Positions 1 to 7,259 of a stretch of 14,948 nucleotides of DNA are shown here, piece after piece. Under the pieces are notes generated by a model. The model was not told where the DNA came from. It saw only the letters and a program-made list of their open reading frames with translations, and ran no database searches. The stretch spans positions 1-14,948 of the forward strand of contig CAYGRM010000147.1 of NCBI GenBank assembly GCA_964352225.1, written 5' to 3'. Position 1 is the first letter of the stretch, and every line of letters starts with the position of its first letter. The position numbers and the translations under genes were made by a program. Origin of the DNA: CAJQQY01 sp964352225 (GTDB lineage Bacteria > Bacteroidota > Bacteroidia > Chitinophagales > Saprospiraceae).

Positions 1-857
1 TTGTTACTTATTTAGATGTTTTATTTAATGTAAAAAGTAATTCTGATTATAAAGATGCTGCTGCTGTTGGGTTAGTATTTTTTCGAGATAAAGTGAGTGG
101 AATTGATTTTGGAACGCAACAAATTGCGATTTCGGGAGCATATCACAAAGGTTTAGATTTCGATAACAAGCAATTTTTGACAGTCGGGTTTCAAGGAGCC
201 ATTTCGCAGCGTAATGTGAATTATGAGCAACTTACCTTTGGTGACCAATTTAATGGGTTAGATGGTTATACTTTTGATTCTGAGGAAAATTTGCCGATAA
301 ATAATTTCTCTTATGGAGATATATCAGTAGGTATTAATTATGCTTATACACCTAAAGTTAGAAAATCCTTTTATGCAGGTTTTGCGATGCATCATATTAC
401 TCAACCTGAAATTTCATTTTACAAAGATGAAGTAGATGCGGACGGTGAAAGTTTTGTTTCTGAAAAATTATATGCTAGACTTTCCACTCAATTAAGTGCG
501 GAAATTCCAGCGAGTGATGTGCTTTCATTTTTGCCAAGAGTATTGGTGGCAAAGCAAGGACCACATTTAGAAATTAATGCTGGAGCAAATGTTCGATTTA
601 TGTTAAATGATTTTTCTAATAATTCTTTTTATGTAGGAGGTTGGGTGCGGCCAGTAGCGTTTGAGGAGAATAGCTTAGGAATTGATGCATTGGTTTTGAT
701 GGCAGGTTTACAAACAGGAAGTTTTTTATTTGGGGTAAGTTATGATGCAAATTTTCAAGATTTGACTAATTATAATCAAGGGCAAGGAGCATTCGAATTG
801 TCGATCAGTTATTTTGGAGATTTTGAAAATGATAGTGTTTTGTGTCCTCGATTTTAG
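1..857 (+). CDS. PorP/SprF family type IX secretion system membrane protein (5' truncated)
   Basis: The frame is open from position 3, so the gene starts before the window; about 284 codons are visible, ending at TAG 855-857. The protein looks like the C-terminal bulk of the PorP/SprF family, outer-membrane beta-barrel proteins linked to type IX secretion and gliding-adhesin export in Bacteroidota. Supporting signs are a VGLVFFRDK-type strand followed by an ISGAYHKGLD segment, alternating hydrophobic/polar strands with many Gly and aromatic residues, and a C-terminus reading CPRF, an ending I associate with this family. A GTG at position 93 could be taken as a start, but family-like sequence continues upstream of it in frame, so it is internal. 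Family members often sit beside a large secreted adhesin gene, which would be outside the window. The family call is fairly secure; the exact partner protein is unknown. Confidence 0.85.
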   Translation, partial: VTYLDVLFNVKSNSDYKDAAAVGLVFFRDKVSGIDFGTQQIAISGAYHKGLDFDNKQFLTVGFQGAISQRNVNYEQLTFGDQFNGLDGYTFDSEENLPINNFSYGDISVGINYAYTPKVRKSFYAGFAMHHITQPEISFYKDEVDADGESFVSEKLYARLSTQLSAEIPASDVLSFLPRVLVAKQGPHLEINAGANVRFMLNDFSNNSFYVGGWVRPVAFEENSLGIDALVLMAGLQTGSFLFGVSYDANFQDLTNYNQGQGAFELSISYFGDFENDSVLCPRF

Positions 858-889
858 GAATCAGCTATAAAATTTAGAAAATAATCTGG

Positions 890-941
890 GAATAAAATGC
901 CCTTTTCTCGACTGAAAAAAGAGAAAAGGGCATTTTTATTC
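890..941. terminator. Bidirectional rho-independent terminator between convergent genes
   Basis: The core stem atgcccttttctc (897-909) pairs with gagaaaagggcat (921-933) around an 11-nt loop. It extends into A/T tracts on both sides, with one unpaired A. It lies between the stop of the plus-strand PorP/SprF gene (857) and the stop of the minus-strand VTC gene (973), so it can serve both. The run catttttatt gives a U-tract on the plus strand, and the A-run on the left gives one on the minus strand. Confidence 0.88.
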
Positions 942-972
942 CTCGGTCAATTTTCCACTACCTTTTTACAAA

Positions 973-1608
973 TCAACCATTCACCAATTCAATTCCAGTT
1001 ACATATTTTGAACTTTTAGTCATTCGAAAGGGGAAGTGTTGAGTGATTCTATCTGTCGCTAAATCTAACGTCTCATCGTACTTTAATTCCAATACAATTT
1101 CCTCATCATAAATTCGATACGCATTAAATTGAGCATTATTTGTCAAGGAATGATAATGCATTTCTCGATCAATGGTAATTCTGAATTTGCCATCAGGTGT
1201 TCCAAAATAAGATCGATGGTAGGAATTTAGAAGGGTAGGAATGAGTGGAACTTGAGCTTCTGAAAGCTTTTGAACTTCTTTGGTAAGAGCATCAAGATTT
1301 GTTAATTGGAAAGGGAAAATAGGGTAAGAAATTTTATTTCCAAGTTGATTAGATTTTATTTTTATTTCTAAAATAGGGTTTTCAATCGTCTGTACATTCT
1401 CACCATACCACCGAACTCGAAATTTCTTTCGCTCCGCAATTCCCATCACATTTTCTTTATAGGTTGTCCAATCCAAAGTATCGAAATATATATTATTGAC
1501 CTGTCGATCGGGAAATATTTTTCGAAATCCAGCAGGATGCAATCGGAGGGATTGCTCGACCAAGGAGAGACTAAGATTTTCAATTTTATATTTACGTTCG
1601 TATCGCAT
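973..1608 (-). CDS. VTC-domain protein (polyphosphate polymerase-type)
   Basis: This is a 211-aa protein when started at the ATG at 1608 (MRYERKYKIE...). It resembles the VTC domain of the CYTH/triphosphate-tunnel superfamily, whose eukaryotic member VTC4 makes polyphosphate from ATP. The expected alternating charged strands are visible: RYERKY (2-7), YFDT (41-44), KKFRVRWYG (61-69), LEIKIK (80-85), YHRSYF (130-135), FRITIDRE (142-149), LELKYD (173-178) and SSKYVTGIE (199-207). These would line a basic tunnel. The frame stays open upstream to an ATG at 1698, but those 30 extra residues are encoded by an intergenic repeat (1621-1790) and are unlikely to be real. It lies downstream of ribB on the same strand with the repeat between. 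No signal peptide or membrane segment is seen. Polyphosphate synthesis is inferred from family only; bacterial members are often uncharacterised. Confidence 0.8.
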   Translation of the reverse strand: MRYERKYKIENLSLSLVEQSLRLHPAGFRKIFPDRQVNNIYFDTLDWTTYKENVMGIAERKKFRVRWYGENVQTIENPILEIKIKSNQLGNKISYPIFPFQLTNLDALTKEVQKLSEAQVPLIPTLLNSYHRSYFGTPDGKFRITIDREMHYHSLTNNAQFNAYRIYDEEIVLELKYDETLDLATDRITQHFPFRMTKSSKYVTGIELVNG

Positions 1609-1620
1609 AGTTTTGGAAAA

Positions 1621-1790
1621 GACCGCTTCGCTGTCAGAGGTCAGATTGGTCGCTGCGCTCTCGGTCAGAAGTAAGACTGACGATAATAATCTGTACATTT
1701 AAATTCTATTATTCATCAATAAAGCTCTCGTCAGTCTGACCTCTGACCGAGAGCGCAGCGACCAATCTGACTTCTGACAGCGAAGCGATC
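1621..1790. repeat. 170-bp inverted-repeat element (63-nt arms, 44-nt centre)
   Basis: Arm 1621-1683 and the reverse complement of arm 1728-1790 match at 59 of 63 positions by my alignment; the four differences fall at arm positions 3, 19, 50 and 53. The 44-nt centre (1684-1727) is AT-rich and unrelated. The arms are far more GC-rich than the surroundings and contain repeated GTCAGA and CGCT words. The second arm also holds a nested hairpin, gctctcg (1724-1730) with cgagagc (1748-1754). The element fills the gap between the ribB stop (1796) and the VTC start (1608). No target-site duplication is evident at its edges. Read in the direction of ribB transcription it begins GATCGCTTCGCTGTCAGA, the same 18-nt core that opens the tandem repeat at 14848. 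It may be a REP/MITE-like non-coding repeat or a structured 3'-UTR; the class is unknown. Confidence 0.85.
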
Positions 1791-1795
1791 TAATA

Positions 1796-2953
1796 TTAAT
1801 ATCCTACATTTTCCACAATTTCCAATCCATATCCAATCAAACCAATTCTCCTTTTTGGACTATTTGTGATGAGTCTAATTTTAGTAACATTTAATTCACG
1901 TAGGATTTGGGCACCGACTCCATAGTCTCTTTGCTCTTTACTTTCCGTTCCTTCTCCAAGTGTTTTTTCACCCGTTTCTTTTTCTCTTTTAATTTCTCTT
2001 AGGTAGCTCAATAAAGAATCATCTTCGTGATTATGACGCATGTAAAGCAACATTCCTTGACCTTCTTTTTCAATCATTTCCAAAGATCTTTGCAACTGAG
2101 TTCCATATCCTTTGAATAATGTGCCTAAAATATCGCCAGTATTTGTGGAAGAATGAACACGAACCAAAACGGGATCATCGATATTCCACTCTCCTTTTTT
2201 GATCGCCAAATGAGTATCTCCAGTAGTCATTTGAGTGAAGGCAACTACTTCGAAATCTCCAAATTTTGTAGATAATTCTACTTCCAATTCTTTTCTAATA
2301 ATTCGCTCAGTTCTCATTCGATAAGCTACCAAATCCTTGATACTGATTAATTTTAAATCAAATTTTTTGGCAATCTCCATTAATTCAGGCAACCTAGCCA
2401 TCGTACCATCTTCGTTCAAAATTTCTACTAAAACACCTGCTGGGTAGAATCCTGCAATTCGTGCTAAATCAATCGCGGCTTCGGTATGACCTGTTCGTCG
2501 AAGTACTCCACCTGACTTTGCTCGCAAAGGAAAAATGTGTCCAGGTCTTGCAAAATCTGTTGCTTTAGTTTTGGAATCAATCAAGGCTTTAATACCAGTA
2601 GATCGATCATAAGCTGAAATACCCGTAGTGCAACCTTGTCCAATCAAATCAATCGAAACGGTAAAAGCGGTTTCATGCAAAGCAGTATTTGATCTTACCA
2701 TCATCGGCAAATCTAACTCGTCTGCTCGATGTTCATCGATTGGAGTACAGATCAAGCCACGTCCATGAGTAGCCATGAAGTTGATGATTTCTGGAGTGAT
2801 GCACTCAGCTGCACAGATAAAATCACCTTCATTTTCACGGTCTTCATCATCTACAACGATGATAATTTTACCTGCCTTGATGTCAGCGATAGCTTCTTCG
2901 ATAGTATTTAATTTTGTCTCTGTAGTCTCTGGTTGATGCTCTGACATTATCAT
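1796..2953 (-). CDS. ribB: 3,4-dihydroxy-2-butanone 4-phosphate synthase with degenerate GTP cyclohydrolase II domain
   Basis: This is a 385-aa RibBA-shaped protein. Residues about 15-215 form an intact RibB domain, which converts ribulose 5-phosphate to the four-carbon riboflavin precursor. It has the acidic loop DDEDRENEGDF (35-45), HGRGLICTP (63-71), GISAYDRSTG (111-120), the ARPGHIFPL segment (135-143) and the RRTGHTEA motif (152-159). Residues about 225-385 align with GTP cyclohydrolase II, but the three zinc cysteines of that enzyme (SECLTGD...CDC in E. coli RibA) are replaced by Thr270, Lys281 and Tyr283. The downstream QEGR segment is also lost (MRHNHED, 305-311), although an EQRD stretch (340-343) remains. 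The second half is therefore probably not a cyclohydrolase, and a separate RibA would be needed elsewhere. MSEHQ at 2947 is an alternative start. No FMN riboswitch is apparent in the 94-nt upstream gap. Confidence 0.93.
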   Translation of the reverse strand: MIMSEHQPETTETKLNTIEEAIADIKAGKIIIVVDDEDRENEGDFICAAECITPEIINFMATHGRGLICTPIDEHRADELDLPMMVRSNTALHETAFTVSIDLIGQGCTTGISAYDRSTGIKALIDSKTKATDFARPGHIFPLRAKSGGVLRRTGHTEAAIDLARIAGFYPAGVLVEILNEDGTMARLPELMEIAKKFDLKLISIKDLVAYRMRTERIIRKELEVELSTKFGDFEVVAFTQMTTGDTHLAIKKGEWNIDDPVLVRVHSSTNTGDILGTLFKGYGTQLQRSLEMIEKEGQGMLLYMRHNHEDDSLLSYLREIKREKETGEKTLGEGTESKEQRDYGVGAQILRELNVTKIRLITNSPKRRIGLIGYGLEIVENVGY

Positions 2954-3047
2954 ATTTTTAATTTAAAGTTTTATGGTAAGTTCTATTTTTGAGTTTTAAA
3001 AAACGTTAAACGGTTATAAAAACCTTTCTAGTCAAAAGAGATAAAAT

Positions 3048-4208
3048 TCAAACAATTAAATCCTCTAACTGTTTTCCATATTTTTCCCAGCTAAAATTGT
3101 TACGAATCCAATCCAGTCCATTACGACTTAATTTTTTTTGTAAATCTTTATTTTTCAATAGCAAAGATATTTGTTCTTGACAACTTTCATCATCATTTGC
3201 AATAAGAATTGAGGTTCCATTTTTTGCTCCAATGGCTTCATTTACTTGATCTGAAGTAATGCAAGGAATACCCATTGACATCGCTTCAAGAATTTTATTC
3301 TGTTGCCCTCTGCCATAAAAAATAGGTGCCACAAAGATCTTTGCAGAAGCATATGCTATTCGAATATCTTCTACCCAACCAGTCACCTCTATATTTTCAG
3401 ATGCGAGGTTTTTTACTTCTTGAGTTGGACGTGCTCCTGCAATTAAAAGATTGATGTTAGGAAATCTAGTACGCAACTTTGGGAGTATTTTTTTTGCTAA
3501 AAAAAGTGCCGCTTGGACATTGGGATAATATCCCATATTCCCAACAAAAGCGAGATCATATTTCTTTTCAATATCAGGAAGTGGGGTGAAAAACTGAGTA
3601 TCTACTCCATTTGGTAAAATATGAATTTTTTCTTTTTCCGAAAAACTTAAATGCATGCGATCTTGCTCAGAAATAATGGTATGATGGTCAAAGTCGTGGT
3701 AGATAACTGATTCATAGTCAGCGATTTGTAAAGCATCTCGTTGAAAAATAGCTCTTAAAATCGGATTAGAATTTTCAGCTCTTCGTTGCATTCCAATTGA
3801 GAATGCATCCATGTAGTCTAATGTTTTTGGATAGGGTAGATGGCGCAAGTATTCCGACATTCTAATGAGTTGACAGTAGATATGATCAGGTTGAATTTGA
3901 TGGATAATTTCTTCGAATTTTTGCTTAATTTTTTGATTTAAAAAATAGCCAACTTCGAGGGGTATTTTTCCTACAAGTGATTTTATAGCATTCCATCGAG
4001 CACTATTTTTATTGATAGGGAAAACGTAAACAGCGTTGCAAAAGCTCTGGATATGATTTAATGAGTCAGCTGAAACAGGTTCGTCCGCCAAAGATAAAAG
4101 GGTGATTTCGTGGTGTTGGGCGAGATATTTTATTTGGAAGTAAAGTCGCAGTTTATCTCCCTTTTCGAGTGGGTATGGAAAACGAGAAGTGACAACGACT
4201 AATTTCAT
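3048..4208 (-). CDS. Glycosyltransferase, GT4-type (GT-B fold)
   Basis: This 386-aa protein has the two-lobe layout of GT4-type retaining glycosyltransferases. The N-terminus (KLVVVTSRFPYPLEKGDKLR) is the usual first strand and acceptor-side loop. A linker with ILPNGVD near residue 200 leads into the nucleotide-sugar lobe with LAFVGNMGYYPN. The donor-binding motif is QNKILEAMSMGIP, with Glu308 matching the second Glu of the EX7E motif; the first Glu position is Arg300, a variation common in this subgroup. It resembles sugar transferases of the Stp1/exopolysaccharide type. No signal peptide or membrane segment is seen, so it should act at the cytoplasmic face, probably in surface polysaccharide synthesis. 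It is a separate transcription unit from the next glycosyltransferase because a terminator lies between them. The ribB start is 94 nt downstream on the same strand, so read-through into ribB is possible. Donor and acceptor are unknown. Confidence 0.88.
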   Translation of the reverse strand: MKLVVVTSRFPYPLEKGDKLRLYFQIKYLAQHHEITLLSLADEPVSADSLNHIQSFCNAVYVFPINKNSARWNAIKSLVGKIPLEVGYFLNQKIKQKFEEIIHQIQPDHIYCQLIRMSEYLRHLPYPKTLDYMDAFSIGMQRRAENSNPILRAIFQRDALQIADYESVIYHDFDHHTIISEQDRMHLSFSEKEKIHILPNGVDTQFFTPLPDIEKKYDLAFVGNMGYYPNVQAALFLAKKILPKLRTRFPNINLLIAGARPTQEVKNLASENIEVTGWVEDIRIAYASAKIFVAPIFYGRGQQNKILEAMSMGIPCITSDQVNEAIGAKNGTSILIANDDESCQEQISLLLKNKDLQKKLSRNGLDWIRNNFSWEKYGKQLEDLIV

Positions 4209-4245
4209 TTTTTTGGATAAAAGATTATGAGTTAGAATTTGAGTG

Positions 4246-4253
4246 CAAAAGTA
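4246..4253 (-). promoter_or_regulatory. Candidate -7 element (TACTTTTG) for the glycosyltransferase at 4208
   Basis: Read on the minus strand, TACTTTTG matches the Bacteroidota -7 consensus TAnnTTTG at all fixed positions. It lies 37 nt upstream of the start codon and downstream of the terminator at 4307-4345, where a promoter for this gene is needed. The -33 region is not a clean TTTG. Confidence 0.5.
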
Positions 4254-4306
4254 ACTTTTATCTTTTCAATAATGGAAATCTTTATTTGTAAAATGAAAGG
4301 TTTTAC

Positions 4307-4345
4307 AAAAGAGGTGTTAGCGCTTTAAATGCTAACACCTCTTTT
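4307..4345. terminator. Rho-independent terminator between the two glycosyltransferases
   Basis: A perfect 11-bp stem, gaggtgttagc (4311-4321) with gctaacacctc (4331-4341), has a 9-nt loop and extends by A/T pairing to 15 bp (4307-4345). On the minus strand the stem is followed by a TTTT run. It lies just downstream of the stop of the 4375-5598 gene. The opposite side also has a T-run, so it could act in both directions. Confidence 0.88.
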
Positions 4346-4374
4346 TCGAAAGCTTCGATTTAAAAAGAATGAGT

Positions 4375-5598
4375 TTATTTACTCAAGGTTGGTTTCAAAT
4401 CTAACATTTTTGCATACTCACCTTCCAATCGACGAGCAATATTAAGATTATCAAAATTCTCTGCTACAAATTCTCGAGCATTTCGACCGATAGATTGTAA
4501 TCGATTTTTATCATCTAAAGCAAAAGCTATATTATCAATAATTGCCTCTGGAGTATCTGCGATTAGGACGTCTTGTTGATGCTTAGCATCAATTCCCTCC
4601 AGTCCTAATTGAGTACTTAAAACTACTTTTCCAAGCGCCATTCCTTCCAGAATTTTTGCTCGCATTCCGCCGCCTGAAAGCAACGGAACAACCATAATAG
4701 AATGTTCATTAATGAATTTTGCAGCATCTGGTATTTCACCGTAAACTTTCACATTTTTCATTTTCAAATTCATCAATGAAGGAGGCGTATGTCTTCCAGC
4801 AATATGAAATTTTAAGCTTGGAAAACGCTCAATCAAGCGATCCCAAACATTTTCTAAAAACCACATCAAACCTTCATAATTCGGCATCCAGTCCAATGCT
4901 CCGATAAAGGAAAGAGAAGGGGCTTTGTTATAAGTATCATAATTTGGTTGATAATCTGCAATATCTAAACCGATAGGAGTGACAACGCCTTTATTTTTAT
5001 ATCCTAGTTTTTTGAAAAAATCCAAATCACGTTGAGTAATTGCCACCATCATATCATAGTTTTGCAATTGCTCTACTTCGTATTTTTTTAATTTTTTTGT
5101 CAGGTGATTGATGTACCATTTTTTAGGAAAAAAATGAGTGTTATCAGCGATTCTTTGCCAAATTTCAAATTCTACATTATGAGCTCGCATGGCAATTTTA
5201 GCTTCTGAATATCTTTGAATAACCGGAATATAAGGAGCTAAATGAACTGTTTCGATTTGGACAATATCAAATTCCTCTGCTTTTAATATTTCAATTAATT
5301 TTTGCTCAAAAGCGGTGGAAATAAATCGAGAAATATGGTATGAGTCTTCAGAAAAAAGATTTAGAAAAGCATCAAATGGCTTGACTTCATTGTCAACATC
5401 AGTAAAATGAATGGCTTGATATTGATCGTATTCGGTAGGAAGTTCGGTAATATTGAAGTAATGCTTTTTGGTATTCATGGTGAGTAGAGTAACTTGGTTA
5501 CCCAACTGATTCAAAGCTTTACTCAAATATGTTACCGCTATCGATTCCCCATCTTTTAATGGATATGGAAATTTCTTACAAAGCTGTAGAATTTTCAT
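4375..5598 (-). CDS. Glycosyltransferase, GT4-type (GT-B fold)
   Basis: This 407-aa protein is a second GT4-type enzyme, related in layout to its neighbour at 3048-4208. It opens with KILQLCKKFPYPLKDGESIA, has an RAHNVEFEIW segment (about 140-150) typical of this group, a linker with VVTPIGLDIADY (about 205-217), then the donor lobe with LSFIGALDWMPN and GGGMRAKILEGMALGK (309-324). Glu318 corresponds to the conserved second Glu of EX7E. It should transfer a sugar from a nucleotide donor at the cytoplasmic membrane face; which sugar cannot be told. The length is normal for the family and no membrane helix is seen. The gene starts 243 nt after the end of the cupin gene and ends at its own terminator, so it appears to be monocistronic. 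Confidence 0.88.
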   Translation of the reverse strand: MKILQLCKKFPYPLKDGESIAVTYLSKALNQLGNQVTLLTMNTKKHYFNITELPTEYDQYQAIHFTDVDNEVKPFDAFLNLFSEDSYHISRFISTAFEQKLIEILKAEEFDIVQIETVHLAPYIPVIQRYSEAKIAMRAHNVEFEIWQRIADNTHFFPKKWYINHLTKKLKKYEVEQLQNYDMMVAITQRDLDFFKKLGYKNKGVVTPIGLDIADYQPNYDTYNKAPSLSFIGALDWMPNYEGLMWFLENVWDRLIERFPSLKFHIAGRHTPPSLMNLKMKNVKVYGEIPDAAKFINEHSIMVVPLLSGGGMRAKILEGMALGKVVLSTQLGLEGIDAKHQQDVLIADTPEAIIDNIAFALDDKNRLQSIGRNAREFVAENFDNLNIARRLEGEYAKMLDLKPTLSK

Positions 5599-5649
5599 GT
5601 TGTCAATTATTTTGTTTAAAGTCGCTGTCGCACTCGTGTGAATAAAAAT

Positions 5650-5679
5650 ATTCTAAGTCAATTTTATTTAACTTAGAAT
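5650..5679 (-). terminator. Possible weak terminator downstream of the cupin gene
   Basis: A perfect 9-bp inverted repeat, attctaagt (5650-5658) with acttagaat (5671-5679), encloses a 12-nt loop. On the minus strand it is followed by a T-rich run (ATATTTTTATTC). The stem is AT-rich and lies about 160 nt after the cupin stop, within the gap before the 5598 gene, so it may be a terminator, a 5'-UTR hairpin or an operator. Confidence 0.35.
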
Positions 5680-5779
5680 TCTAATGTTCGGTTGAATATT
5701 AAAAATGTAGATCTTCTCTCTATAAATTATACTTTAAACTTGAAGAAATAATTAACAGCTGAAATTGTATCAGCGCCTA

Positions 5780-5787
5780 CAAATTTA
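5780..5787 (-). promoter_or_regulatory. Candidate -7 element (TAAATTTG) for the glycosyltransferase at 5598
   Basis: Read on the minus strand this is TAAATTTG, a full match to TAnnTTTG. It would give a 5' leader of about 175 nt, and that leader would contain the hairpin at 5650-5679. No clear -33 TTTG is present, and chance matches are expected at this base composition. Confidence 0.3.
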
Positions 5788-5840
5788 AAAAAATAAAAAG
5801 AAGGAAAAAAGGAATTTGGGAAATGATGACGTTTTGAAGT

Positions 5841-6215
5841 CTATTTATTTTTTATTTCCTCAATGACCTCAGTTTCAGGTGACCAAGGAGGCGAAACGAT
5901 GCATAAAAAAACTAAATCAATCTCACCTTTATTTTTGACATATTGTTCCACATTCTCTGGTACGTAGATGATATCTCCTTTTTCGATACTTTGCATGCTT
6001 TCATTGAGATATATTTCTCCTGAACCTGCTAAAATATAATAGGTTTCAGAATGCGATAAACGATGTGGTAAGGAATTTTTTCCTACTTTAAGATAGGCGT
6101 GAGCTAAACTAAAATTAAGTGGTAGTTGGTCATTGGAAGGATGTAGAACTTCTTTTAGATGAGTGCGATCACCAGCTAGAAACTCAGGAATATTCTTAAG
6201 TTTTTTGTAAATCAT
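5841..6215 (-). CDS. Small cupin-domain protein (MJ1618-like)
   Basis: This 124-aa single-domain cupin contains a first motif built on PHRLSHSETYYILAGSGEI (50-68), with His51, His55 and Glu57 as likely metal ligands. The second motif, GDIIYVPENVEQYVKN (80-95), has Gln91 where many cupins have the fourth ligand His. The tail LVFLCIVSPPWSPE (101-114) is typical of the MJ1618-like group, often labelled phosphomannose-isomerase-like without proof of that activity. It is cytoplasmic, with no signal peptide. Its start is only 19 nt downstream of the DUF4249 gene stop on the same strand, so the two are very probably co-transcribed, which ties it to the TonB receptor unit. The metal and substrate are unknown; a sugar- or small-ligand-binding role is possible. 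Confidence 0.85.
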   Translation of the reverse strand: MIYKKLKNIPEFLAGDRTHLKEVLHPSNDQLPLNFSLAHAYLKVGKNSLPHRLSHSETYYILAGSGEIYLNESMQSIEKGDIIYVPENVEQYVKNKGEIDLVFLCIVSPPWSPETEVIEEIKNK

Positions 6216-6234
6216 GAAAAATGAAGTGTGGAAA

Positions 6235-7185
6235 TTACAGTTCTATTGGAGTTTTAATGATGCTTTTATTGTAACCTGCAAATACTCCAAACCCATTTTT
6301 GATATTACTATAAATAACAGTTGGATTCGAAAATGGCGTATTATCTTGAGAAGATTGACGATAAATAGAAGTATAATATTTATAATACTCTTCTGAAACA
6401 GAACGTAGTTCTATAATAATATTGATTGGTTTAGAAGTTGCTGACGAGGCATCAATAGACTTATAAACAAATAAAGGTTGGAAAATAAACTCTTTGGTTG
6501 TTCCATTAAAAGTCAAATCTTTAAATAAGATTCCTCCATCAATTAAATTAAAGTTATCGGTGATATCTTCATCAATGAATGAATATCCTTCATTTGGAAT
6601 AATTTCTATATCATTTTCTTGAATAGATGGATTTGATGTCTGAACTTCTTGATGGAAGGAGATTTGGTAATAATTTGTTTCGTTAGCAGGATCTTCAAAT
6701 TGTATTCCTAAACGAACCTCGTATCCTTCTGTTTGGTCGTCATCAGTTTCAAATGGTTTTATTTCTCCGATCGTTGAATGTGAAATTTCGATTGCATCAG
6801 GAATTGAACTAGTTGCCGTAATTGGTGCAAGTCCTTCCGCATCTATTTTGAGGGTATAAATTTGCTTGGTTCTGGGTAATGTAACAGTTGATTGAAATTT
6901 CGTATTGGCATCTGGAGAACTGTTTGCAGGTAAAATAGTTTCCACAATTTCATTGTCCACACAGATTTGAACATCCGCATTATTGACAAAGTTGGAGCCC
7001 ATCATGGTAGAATTGATTGATTTACTTTTTGTTAATTCTAAAATGAAGGGTTCATCAGGCGAAAAGTTACACAGAACGGCCAATTTGGAATCTACTTCTT
7101 CGATATTTAAATCCACCTGTTTTTCACATGCCGAAGCAAATAAAAACAGAAAAAAGAGGATAGATAGATGTAAAAAATTCTTCAT
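6235..7185 (-). CDS. DUF4249 family outer-membrane lipoprotein
   Basis: From the ATG at 7185 this is a 316-aa protein starting MKNFLHLSILFFLFLFASAC. It is a lipoprotein signal peptide with lipobox ASAC and lipidated Cys20. The frame extends ten codons further upstream, but the 7185 start gives a normal signal peptide length. The mature part begins EKQVDLNIEEVDSKLAVLCN and is rich in beta-strand-like segments, fitting DUF4249. Proteins of this family are commonly encoded next to TonB-dependent receptors in Bacteroidota and may be their surface-exposed partner, by analogy with SusD or SLP-type lids; that role is inference. The gene starts 74 nt after the receptor stop and ends 19 nt before the cupin start, so receptor, lipoprotein and cupin form one likely operon. 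Confidence 0.8.
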   Translation of the reverse strand: MKNFLHLSILFFLFLFASACEKQVDLNIEEVDSKLAVLCNFSPDEPFILELTKSKSINSTMMGSNFVNNADVQICVDNEIVETILPANSSPDANTKFQSTVTLPRTKQIYTLKIDAEGLAPITATSSIPDAIEISHSTIGEIKPFETDDDQTEGYEVRLGIQFEDPANETNYYQISFHQEVQTSNPSIQENDIEIIPNEGYSFIDEDITDNFNLIDGGILFKDLTFNGTTKEFIFQPLFVYKSIDASSATSKPINIIIELRSVSEEYYKYYTSIYRQSSQDNTPFSNPTVIYSNIKNGFGVFAGYNKSIIKTPIEL

Positions 7186-7259
7186 ATTGATATTAAATTC
7201 GTTCGAAAGATACAAAAAATAGTATAAATAGTACTAAAATATTATCAACCACTACCTTT

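Noticed and set aside
93..95. GTG at 93 as the true start of the PorP/SprF gene
   Set aside because: Family-like sequence continues in frame upstream to the window edge, so the gene is truncated by the window.
1496..1702. Plus-strand open frame of 68 codons opposite the VTC gene
   Set aside because: It lies antisense to a recognisable domain, partly within the repeat arm, and its protein has no family-like features.
1621..1790. Insertion sequence with terminal inverted repeats
   Set aside because: There is no transposase frame, the centre is only 44 nt, and no target-site duplication is visible; kept only as a non-coding repeat.
2954..3047. FMN riboswitch upstream of ribB
   Set aside because: The gap is 94 nt and AT-rich, and lacks the conserved multi-helix elements expected of an RFN element.
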